A DNA stretch of 5,018 nucleotides from Desulfobacterales bacterium. GTDB taxonomy: Bacteria > Desulfobacterota > Desulfobacteria > Desulfobacterales > JAHIVH01. Within the stretch, counting starts at the first letter, position 1, and the number at the start of each line of letters is the position of its first letter. Below the pieces are notes generated by a model that had not been told where the DNA came from, searched no databases, and saw nothing but the letters and a program-made list of their open reading frames with translations. Shown piece by piece: positions 1 to 5,018 of the stretch. Location of the stretch: contig JAGVHJ010000330.1 in the NCBI GenBank assembly GCA_020056645.1, positions 1-5,018 on the forward strand, written 5' to 3'. The translations under genes and the position numbers were made by a program.

Positions 1-582
1 GGCCATGGCATGATGAAGCGCGTTGATGATATCACAGGCGTTTCTTCCCTCATTGATCAGGGAGACCACCTCGGTTTCCGCAAAAATCACGCACTGGTTC
101 GAGATGGTGATCTTCTCCGTTGAGGTGCTGCCGACGCTCCCCATATCTTCCAGTTTCACCTCCAAGGCATCGGCCATGATCTCCAGAAATCGTCCGGTTC
201 CCGAGGCGCACTTATCGTTGTAGACATACCGGATCACGTTTCCGGCCTCGTCAAGCTTGATGGCCTTTGCATCCTGGCCGCCGATATCGATGATCATCCG
301 GGCGGAGGGCATCCGCCACCAAGCGCCCTTGGCATGGCAGGAGATCTCCGATTCAGCACGGTTGACAAAAGGAATCCGCTCTTTTCCATATCCGGTGCCT
401 ACCGCGAAACCGATATCCTCTTTCTTAAGCCCCCCCTTCTCCAGGGCCAGCTCAAACACCTTGAGCGCGGAGGTCTCTGGCTTTGTCCCGGCCCGAAGCA
501 CCGCGCTTGCAACAATCTCCTGACCTTTCATAATCACCGCTTTTGCGGTCAAGGAGCCCACATCACATCCCAATACCATCAT
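1..582 (-). CDS. Second radical-activating ATPase subunit, BcrA/BzdP-type (partial, C-terminus outside window)
   Basis: This paralogue of the preceding ATPase probably forms the other half of a heterodimeric activator. The 194 visible residues align without gaps to the neighbour, with about 94 identities by hand count (48 percent). Motifs are GCDVGSLTAKAVIM (5-18), VGTGYGKERIPFVN (61-74), IIDIGGQDAKAIKLD (97-111), NDKCASGTGRFLEIM (122-136, Cys125) and SNQCVIFAETEVVSLINEG (161-179, Cys164). The cluster-ligand cysteines fall at the same positions as in the neighbour, but the residues around the second cysteine differ (NQCVIFAETE against SMCTVWAQAD), a difference expected between A/P-type and D/Q-type subunits. 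The reading frame has no stop down to the left edge; the C-terminal adenosine-binding GG motif lies outside, so the total length is unknown. The start is ATGATG (Met-Met). The first ATG (580-582) overlaps the upstream TGA as ATGA, the ATG at 577-579 is also possible, and GGGGGAGGGG lies just upstream. Confidence 0.92.
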   Translation of the reverse strand, partial: MMVLGCDVGSLTAKAVIMKGQEIVASAVLRAGTKPETSALKVFELALEKGGLKKEDIGFAVGTGYGKERIPFVNRAESEISCHAKGAWWRMPSARMIIDIGGQDAKAIKLDEAGNVIRYVYNDKCASGTGRFLEIMADALEVKLEDMGSVGSTSTEKITISNQCVIFAETEVVSLINEGRNACDIINALHHAMA

Positions 583-1376
583 CTCTCCCCTCCCCCATTA
601 TTGACCTTCTCCTGTGAAAAGAGCGCCGCGCCAATTGCGCCCGCGAGCTGCGGATCGGCCTTTCTGACCCGTTTGATCTTGACGCCCATCACTTTTTCAA
701 GGGTCGTCAAGACCCCTTTATTTTTAGAAACCCCTCCGGTCATACAGACATCCTTCTCGGGTTTGACGGCGTTTGCGAGCCCCGCCACCCGTTTGGCCAT
801 GGCCGCATTGATGCCCGCGCCGATATCCTCCACCGAGTAACCGGAATTGATATATTTAATGATATCCGCCTGTGCCCATACCGTGCACATAGATGCAAGC
901 GTAATGGGTGAATCGGCTTTTTCCGTCATCTGACCCAGCTCATCCACGCCGATATTCAACACCCGAGCCATCACCTCGAGAAAACGGCCCGTGCCCGAGG
1001 CGCACTTGTCGTTGGTGATGAATTTTTCAACTTTGCCGCTCTTATCGATACGGATCGCCTTGCAATCCTGACCGCCGATATCAATGATGGTTCTCACCGA
1101 AGGGAGTAGCCATCTGGCCCCCATGCCATGACAGGCGATTTCAGACTTGGCTTCGTTCACGAAAGAGATACGGTCCCTGCCATATCCGGTTCCCACGCAA
1201 TAGGTGATATCTTCCAAACGAAGCCCCGCCTGGGCCAGCGCGGCGGTCATGGCCGCATCCGCCGACTCCTGCGGTTTCGCCTTGGATTTCACGATACTCG
1301 ACCCGATGATCCGGTCGTTTTCCATGATCACCGCCTTCGAAGTTAAAGATCCCACATCACATCCCGCAACTTTCAT
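579..1376 (-). CDS. Radical-activating ATPase subunit, BcrD/BzdQ-type (BcrA/BadF/BzdP/HgdC family)
   Basis: This is one half of the predicted electron-activating ATPase. It belongs to the ASKHA (actin/hexokinase/Hsp70) fold family that hydrolyses ATP to push electrons from ferredoxin to the catalytic subunits. Motifs in order: GCDVGSLTSKAVIM (residues 5-18, phosphate-1 loop), VGTGYGRDRI (61-70), IIDIGGQDCKAIRID (97-111, phosphate-2 loop), NDKCASGTGRFLEVM (122-136) with Cys125, SMCTVWAQADII (162-173) with Cys164, and CMTGGVSKN (211-219, adenosine site). The 39-residue Cys125-Cys164 spacing equals that of HgdC (Cys127/Cys166), where each subunit supplies two ligands to an interfacial [4Fe-4S] cluster. 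The 265 residues make a complete short-form protein. The start at 1376 overlaps the BcrB-like stop as ATGA, with AGGGGG eight bases upstream. The last codons (Gly-Gly-Gly-Glu-Arg) also form the ribosome binding site of the next ATPase. The MCTVWAQAD context suggests BcrD/BzdQ rather than BcrA/BzdP, but I cannot confirm this without alignment. Confidence 0.92.
   Translation of the reverse strand: MKVAGCDVGSLTSKAVIMENDRIIGSSIVKSKAKPQESADAAMTAALAQAGLRLEDITYCVGTGYGRDRISFVNEAKSEIACHGMGARWLLPSVRTIIDIGGQDCKAIRIDKSGKVEKFITNDKCASGTGRFLEVMARVLNIGVDELGQMTEKADSPITLASMCTVWAQADIIKYINSGYSVEDIGAGINAAMAKRVAGLANAVKPEKDVCMTGGVSKNKGVLTTLEKVMGVKIKRVRKADPQLAGAIGAALFSQEKVNNGGGER
587..596 (-). promoter_or_regulatory. 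Ribosome binding site of the second ATPase gene
   Basis: On the minus strand this reads GGGGGAGGGG, ending 4 bases before the ATG at 582. It is embedded in the Gly-Gly-Gly-Glu-Arg terminal codons of the first ATPase. It supports starting at 580-582 or the adjacent ATG at 577-579. Confidence 0.7.
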
Positions 1377-2776
1377 GATAACAACCCCCTGACTTTAAAA
1401 AATTCATCCAGCCGTTCCATGGTGGCCTCCCACGACTCCACCCGGTCGTCAAACGCATCCGCATTCATGATCAAGGTGGGATAACCCCTTTTTTCGAGTT
1501 CCATGGCGAACGGCTTGACCATACCCCAGGTGTTTCTGCATCCGGGCGTTCCATTATAGATAACGCAGTCGACCTTGAAGGTTTTTGCAAGGGAGATCGA
1601 CTCGTCCAGCCACATGTTGGGCTTGTCGAACTGGCCCCGGATCGATCTCACCATGGGAAGCCGCGCGTTCATCTGGGCGATGCTGTCAATCATGCTGTCC
1701 ATGGATGAGGTGTCGATACCATAGGAAGAGCCCTGAAGCCCCTCCAGGTAGCACGAATCATCGGCGAAGGTTCTTGAGAGAATTCCTCCCAGGTGGGCGA
1801 TGCCATGGGAATCGAGCCAATCCCAGAACTTCATGTTCAACGTGTAGTGATCGATGTAACACATGAAGGCGCGAATTTTCTCATGCCCAGACCGGAGTCC
1901 CGAAAGCCCTTTTTCCGCCTTCTCCCTTGCCGTTTCCACCATTTCCGTGAGCAATTTGGTGAAAAGAGGCAAGCCGGAAAACATGAAGCGTCCCGCATAT
2001 ATAAACAAGTTGTAGACCGGGGGCAATGGGGTTGGCTTGAGCTGGTGCATGTCTTCAAGGTCGCCTATGAGCTTGTCCTGTTTCTTGATCTCCTCCAGCA
2101 CCTCTCCCAGTTTATTCACGTCAAGCTTTTTGCCGGTCTGGGCCTCAAGGAACCGGATCATCTCCTTGTAATCATCCAGGTGGTATTTCCCGGTCCGGCT
2201 GTCGGCCAGGGTCTGGGGATAGTTGAGCTGATAATAGGGTTTGTCGAGATAAGAGGCTGCGAACGCGAACGAATTGGCGTTGGTGTCGCATACGCCGGGC
2301 GTATCGCATATAACGAAGTCAACCTCGGTCGCAAGACCTCCCAGGTAAGCGCCCAAGGCTCCCCTCTGGGCCGAACAGGCGGTTTCCGTGAGTCCCAGCT
2401 CAACACTATGATCCAGGTAGTCGAAGTTCCCCCTTTTCCACATGAGAGACCCCATGGTGGATAAAACCTCAAGGGTTGTGGGAACCACATCGATGGCATG
2501 AAAGATGGCCGGGGAAAAACAGAAGGTGGTCATGGCCAATTTTTTTCCCTGGTCATGGGAGTGGACGATATTTTGGAGATACTCATTGAACAGCTTTAAA
2601 AAGGTGATTCCGGGTTTTCCTTCACTTAAGATGGGCTCCAGGGTTCTCCTGAAATAGGGGATGTAATCCAGCAGCCTTTTATACTCTTTCTCTGTGCCGT
2701 CGGCCGTTTTTGACGCGGCATCCGTAATGCTCGCAAGCATCCAGTCATAATTATACTCTTTTATTTCGGGTCTCAT
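1373..2776 (-). CDS. BcrB/BzdO-like subunit of ATP-dependent aryl-CoA reductase (2-hydroxyacyl-CoA dehydratase D-component family)
   Basis: This is predicted to be the larger catalytic subunit, pairing with the BcrC/BzdN-like protein encoded just upstream. Together they would bind the aromatic acyl-CoA and carry [4Fe-4S] clusters used for ring reduction. At 467 residues it is near the usual length of BcrB/BzdO (about 435-450) and longer than its partner. The first 75 residues are a helical extension. Then come TTFCFSPAIFHAIDVVPTTLE (residues 83-103, Cys86), the counterpart of the HgdB-like ligand loop, then LTETACSAQRGALGAYLGG (129-147, Cys134) and VICDTPGVCDTNANSF (155-170). Near the C-terminus, VIYNGTPGCRNTWG (405-418, Cys413) is the BcrB-type third-ligand motif. 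Cys86, Cys134 and Cys413 are the probable cluster ligands, by family analogy. The start at 2776 has GGAGGG four to five bases upstream. The TGA stop overlaps the ATPase start by 4 nt. Substrate specificity cannot be derived from these motifs. Confidence 0.88.
   Translation of the reverse strand: MRPEIKEYNYDWMLASITDAASKTADGTEKEYKRLLDYIPYFRRTLEPILSEGKPGITFLKLFNEYLQNIVHSHDQGKKLAMTTFCFSPAIFHAIDVVPTTLEVLSTMGSLMWKRGNFDYLDHSVELGLTETACSAQRGALGAYLGGLATEVDFVICDTPGVCDTNANSFAFAASYLDKPYYQLNYPQTLADSRTGKYHLDDYKEMIRFLEAQTGKKLDVNKLGEVLEEIKKQDKLIGDLEDMHQLKPTPLPPVYNLFIYAGRFMFSGLPLFTKLLTEMVETAREKAEKGLSGLRSGHEKIRAFMCYIDHYTLNMKFWDWLDSHGIAHLGGILSRTFADDSCYLEGLQGSSYGIDTSSMDSMIDSIAQMNARLPMVRSIRGQFDKPNMWLDESISLAKTFKVDCVIYNGTPGCRNTWGMVKPFAMELEKRGYPTLIMNADAFDDRVESWEATMERLDEFFKVRGLLS
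1385..1390 (-). promoter_or_regulatory. Ribosome binding site of the first ATPase gene
   Basis: On the minus strand this reads AGGGGG, 8 bases before the ATG at 1376 and inside the final codons of the BcrB-like gene. It is weaker than the sites of the other genes. The ATGA overlap at 1373-1376 may allow reinitiation by ribosomes finishing the BcrB-like gene. Confidence 0.6.
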
Positions 2777-2779
2777 ACG

Positions 2780-2785
2780 CCCTCC
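2780..2785 (-). promoter_or_regulatory. Ribosome binding site of the BcrB-like gene
   Basis: On the minus strand this reads GGAGGG, followed by CGT and the ATG at 2776. It sits in the only true intergenic gap of the window (2777-2818, 42 nt). The gap shows no convincing hairpin or promoter, so transcription is expected to read through. Confidence 0.75.
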
Positions 2786-2818
2786 GTCTATGGGGTTTTA
2801 TTCTCTAATCTCTATTGA

Positions 2819-3961
2819 TCAATTGGAAAGCCGTTCAAGAAATGCATCTAAACGCATCTTGAGTCTGCCGATTTCGACCAGCGGGCCATACTCCCTTTCC
2901 ACCCGTAAACAGGGAATCCCTTCCTTTTCCAGATCCCGCTCGAAAAGGCCATTCTCCGATCCATGCAAATCGCAGAACCGCACATTCTGCATCACCACCC
3001 CATCCACTTTCGCCCGATGGATGATATCCTTCAGGGCCGCGAGCCGCTCCTTGTATTTTCCATACATCCTGGGGCAGGTCGATTCTCCCAGGTAACCGTT
3101 TGCAAGGGCCGAAATCGGGTCGCCGGTCTCAGCGATCTCATTTCCCTCATAGCGGACCCCGAAGCACAGATTTTCGGCGACCACCACCGCTTCATTATCC
3201 TGTTCCACCAGCTGGATCAGGCTTATATCGTCACTGATGCTTCCAATGATGAGGATTCTCTTTCTCGGATCGTTTCCGGGAACCTCTTTTTTCTGGAGGG
3301 ATTCGACGAGACTCTCAAGATGCGTGGTGAAAAGATCCCTGGGCATGACGGTGCCGGCCATGGTCACGGCAAAGGCGTCGGTCCCCGTAATCACGATCTC
3401 CTTTTTCGACCTCATGCTCTCAAGCTCCTGAAGGAGCCTTCTTCCCTTATTATAAAGGTGAATCGAACGGTTCAGTTGATCTTCCGTGACTTTTTTCCCA
3501 AACTGGCTTTCAAGGGCCGCGATCAGGTTCTGGATCTCCTCTGTAAACCATTTCATTCCGTGGGGCATGGTTTTATGGGGAACGTCGAAGTAATAGAAAA
3601 AAGAAGGAACAATTCCCGGATAGGTCTCTCCGGCTTTTCTCCAGCACTCATCCAGGCGTCTCATGGAATCGCACCCAGGCGTGATGATCGTCCCATCTAG
3701 AAATGAGAATTTGCCTTTCCCGGCCAGCTGAAGGATGCATTTGGGAAAGGTGCAGATGTAGGGGCCGAAATAGGCGTCCGCGATTTCCATGCTCTCGGTT
3801 TCAATCCCACGGATACGGACCGGAAGGATATCCACGGCGTGAAACACTTCCGAAGGCACATAGGAGCAAGTGTAGCCCACCACTGGTTTTCCCGCCGCCT
3901 TCCAGTCCAGGATGGGCTTGCTTTGAATTTTTGTGGCCGCATCATAAAAAATATCCATCAT
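2819..3961 (-). CDS. BcrC/BzdN-like subunit of ATP-dependent aryl-CoA reductase (2-hydroxyacyl-CoA dehydratase D-component family)
   Basis: This is predicted to be the smaller catalytic subunit of a class I benzoyl-CoA reductase-type enzyme, a cytoplasmic iron-sulfur protein that receives electrons from the ATPase module for aromatic ring reduction. Its 380 residues match the family (about 380 for BcrC and BzdN). The N-terminal half has GYTCSYVPSEVFHAVDILPVR (residues 29-49), typical of HgdB-like proteins, with Cys32 in the usual cluster-ligand position. Next come YFGPYICTFPKCILQLAG (64-81, Cys70 and Cys75) and TPGCDSMRRLDECW (94-107). The C-terminal half has VMQNVRFCDLHG (323-334), the conserved third-ligand region with Cys330. 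Cys32, Cys70 or Cys75, and Cys330 are the likely [4Fe-4S] ligands by family analogy. The start at 3961 (ATGATG, giving Met-Met) follows a GGAGAGGAGAAGG site and overlaps the upstream stop as ATGA. The BcrB-like partner follows 42 nt downstream. A 2-hydroxyacyl-CoA dehydratase subunit is the main alternative; the paired ATPases argue against it. Confidence 0.88.
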   Translation of the reverse strand: MMDIFYDAATKIQSKPILDWKAAGKPVVGYTCSYVPSEVFHAVDILPVRIRGIETESMEIADAYFGPYICTFPKCILQLAGKGKFSFLDGTIITPGCDSMRRLDECWRKAGETYPGIVPSFFYYFDVPHKTMPHGMKWFTEEIQNLIAALESQFGKKVTEDQLNRSIHLYNKGRRLLQELESMRSKKEIVITGTDAFAVTMAGTVMPRDLFTTHLESLVESLQKKEVPGNDPRKRILIIGSISDDISLIQLVEQDNEAVVVAENLCFGVRYEGNEIAETGDPISALANGYLGESTCPRMYGKYKERLAALKDIIHRAKVDGVVMQNVRFCDLHGSENGLFERDLEKEGIPCLRVEREYGPLVEIGRLKMRLDAFLERLSN

Positions 3962-5018
3962 GACACCTTCTCCTCTCCATTAAGCAGTGATCGAAGCAAC
4001 TCTCTCGCCAACGCGGCATCTTCTTCAAACTCGTCATCCGCAGGGGCGAGCGCAAGGCAGATACCGGAAACAAGCTTGGGAACGATGGCCCGGCCAATGG
4101 GCATCAGGTCATCGGAAATCTCCTCCGACAGACCATTGATCCCTTCACGGATCTCCGAGAAATCGAGGGTGTTCACAAATCGGGAAATCACATCCCTTGC
4201 CATGGAGGGCTTGAGGGCCCGGATACGGTTTACGAGAGTCGTAAAGAGGTTGATCACCTCGGCGGCCTCTTCGGTTTCAAGGTTGACAGCCGCTTTTTCA
4301 ACGGCGTCCGCGATCTTCTCTTCCGGCAGGCCTTCAATGGAAGAGAGCCGGTGACTCAATGCGTGAAAGAGAGAGTTCCTCTTGCTCGCATAGCCCTGGA
4401 CTCTCCTTTCGAACCGGACTGGATCATCCTTCACGAGCTTTCTCATGAGGTCAACGACACTCTCTTTCTCTTCCAGGAGGGCGATCTTTGCCTTATAAAT
4501 AATGTTTTCATCGATCGCACCGGAGATCTCATCAATGAACCGGCTCAGGTCGGTGGGCATATGGGTGGCGCCAGGCTCGCCAATCAATGCGTTTCCCGCG
4601 TGGAACTTGCGAACGATCTCCGCCCCCTCATGGATCACCTTGCCAATCGACCGGCCATCTATTCCTCTAAAAATGGAAAAGACGACATCGGTCAGGAGGT
4701 CGGGACTGATCCGGTTCAGCACGCTCAGGAGTTCAGAAACCGACGATGTGAGAACATTTACAATATCCGTGATGAATGTGAGAAGAAGCACCAGCTTGGA
4801 TGGATATTTCCAGAAAATTCCAAGAAGCATTTTTATGAATGCGCTCAGATCTTCATGGGAATGATCCACGAAATCCCTAATTTCGCCGATATCCAGACTC
4901 TCGATCAGCCGGGTCATGCCTGGTTCCAGTTTTTCGGTGAAATAAAGAGGATCATCCTGGTGAATCTCGTTGATGGTCTGGCAAAAGAGGGTTAGGGACT
5001 CTCCAATGCTGCTCTGAC
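3958..5018 (-). CDS. Unrecognised mostly helical protein with internal duplication, N-terminally cut by window edge
   Basis: I do not recognise this protein. The frame stays open from its TGA at 3958-3960 to the right edge. An internal ATG at 4915-4917 would give 319 residues, but the 33 codons upstream have no stop and no ATG, GTG or TTG, and read like protein (e.g. LTLFCQTINEI). No good Shine-Dalgarno precedes that ATG, so the true start is probably outside and at least 352 residues are coded. Composition predicts mainly amphipathic helices rich in Leu, Ile, Glu and Arg. There is no CxxC motif, P-loop or signal peptide. A hydrophobic stretch (residues 27-56 counted from the ATG) could be a membrane-associated or buried helix pair. 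SLDIGEIRDF near the beginning recurs as TLDFSEIREG near the end, suggesting duplication. The C-terminus is acidic (ADDEFEED). Its stop overlaps the start of the BcrC-like gene by 4 nt, so it is probably co-translated with the reductase. An assembly, scaffold or regulatory role is only a guess. Confidence 0.8.
   Translation of the reverse strand, partial: QSSIGESLTLFCQTINEIHQDDPLYFTEKLEPGMTRLIESLDIGEIRDFVDHSHEDLSAFIKMLLGIFWKYPSKLVLLLTFITDIVNVLTSSVSELLSVLNRISPDLLTDVVFSIFRGIDGRSIGKVIHEGAEIVRKFHAGNALIGEPGATHMPTDLSRFIDEISGAIDENIIYKAKIALLEEKESVVDLMRKLVKDDPVRFERRVQGYASKRNSLFHALSHRLSSIEGLPEEKIADAVEKAAVNLETEEAAEVINLFTTLVNRIRALKPSMARDVISRFVNTLDFSEIREGINGLSEEISDDLMPIGRAIVPKLVSGICLALAPADDEFEEDAALARELLRSLLNGEEKVS
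3966..3978 (-). promoter_or_regulatory. Ribosome binding site of the BcrC-like gene
   Basis: On the minus strand this reads GGAGAGGAGAAGG, ending 4 bases before the ATG at 3961. It lies inside the last codons of the upstream unknown gene and gives that protein its Gly-Glu-Glu-Lys tail. It supports the start at 3961 and translational coupling through the ATGA overlap. Confidence 0.75.
4072..4260 (-). repeat. C-terminal copy of the degenerate protein-level repeat in the unknown gene
   Basis: This segment encodes EVINLFTTLVNRI, then TLDFSEIREGINGLSEEISDDL and a helix ending PKLVSGI. It pairs with 4792-5001. The alignment was made by eye and is not statistically tested. Confidence 0.45.
4792..5001 (-). 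repeat. N-terminal copy of a degenerate protein-level repeat in the unknown gene
   Basis: This segment encodes ESLTLFCQTINEI, then SLDIGEIRDFVDHSHEDLSAFI and a following helix. It resembles the segment at 4072-4260 in the same protein: LF, N-x-I, then LD-x-x-EIR and a Ser-x-Glu-Asp/Glu-containing helix. The match needs a gap of about four residues and is visible only at protein level. Confidence 0.45.

Noticed and set aside
1..1376. Tandem ATPases as a single frameshifted or split gene
   Set aside because: Each has its own start, ribosome binding site and full motif set from DVGSLT onward. They are paralogues, not fragments.
1793..2464. 223-codon plus-strand open frame opposite the BcrB-like gene
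   Set aside because: It is antisense to a gene with clear family motifs, has no recognisable domain or ribosome binding site, and its composition follows from the codon bias of the opposite strand.
2777..2818. Intergenic gap between the catalytic subunit genes as a promoter or attenuator site
   Set aside because: At 42 nt I see no -10/-35 pair, no stable hairpin and no T-run; only a ribosome binding site is supported.
2963..3700. 245-codon plus-strand open frame opposite the BcrC-like gene
   Set aside because: It is a shadow of the motif-bearing minus-strand gene. Its His- and Arg-rich composition is typical of antisense frames.
579..3961. 2-hydroxyacyl-CoA dehydratase (HgdABC/HadIBC-like) operon
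   Set aside because: Those systems generally use one homodimeric activator. Two different ATPases and the CRNTWG-type larger subunit fit a benzoyl-CoA reductase-type enzyme better. Phylogeny would still be needed for certainty.
4351..4995. 214-codon plus-strand open frame opposite the unknown gene
   Set aside because: I considered it because the minus-strand gene is unrecognised. The minus frame is longer, runs past the window, ends in an ATGA coupling to a sure gene, and has the expected helical protein composition, so the plus frame is treated as a shadow.

Overview
The window is a stretch of one co-directional operon on the minus strand. It encodes a complete or nearly complete ATP-dependent (class I) aryl-CoA reductase of the benzoyl-CoA reductase / 2-hydroxyacyl-CoA dehydratase superfamily. 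Five genes are visible. In transcription order (right to left) they are: a protein I do not recognise (3958 to beyond 5018, N-terminus outside the window); a BcrC/BzdN-like catalytic subunit (2819-3961, 380 aa); a BcrB/BzdO-like catalytic subunit (1373-2776, 467 aa); a BcrD/BzdQ-type radical-activating ATPase (579-1376, 265 aa); and a second, paralogous ATPase (582 down to the left edge, 194 aa visible, C-terminus outside).

Three of the four junctions are ATGA overlaps, so those genes are probably translationally coupled. The only real gap is 42 nt between the two catalytic subunits. Every gene whose start lies in the window has a purine-rich ribosome binding site. No RNA gene, insertion sequence, CRISPR array, terminator or promoter is visible, and no stretch above 300 bases lacks a gene.

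The expected joint function is as follows. The two ATPases form a heterodimer that shares one [4Fe-4S] cluster, held by Cys125 and Cys164 of each subunit. ATP hydrolysis drives low-potential electrons from this activator into the iron-sulfur clusters of the two catalytic subunits, which reduce an aromatic acyl-CoA ring. Two different ATPases next to two different catalytic subunits point to an aryl-CoA reductase, because 2-hydroxyacyl-CoA dehydratases normally use one homodimeric activator. The short (about 265-residue) ATPases and the gene order resemble the bzdNOPQ/mbdNOPQ (Azoarcus) type more than Thauera bcrCBAD, where BcrA is much longer. The substrate cannot be read from sequence: benzoyl-CoA, methylbenzoyl-CoA and a polycyclic compound such as tetrahydro-2-naphthoyl-CoA are all possible.

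The host is probably an anaerobic bacterium of moderate G+C. Codon use and gene style fit a Desulfobacterota (deltaproteobacterial) aromatic degrader, but this is inference. The most unusual element is the first gene: a largely helical protein with an apparent internal duplication, coupled directly to the first reductase subunit and not part of any class I reductase operon I know.
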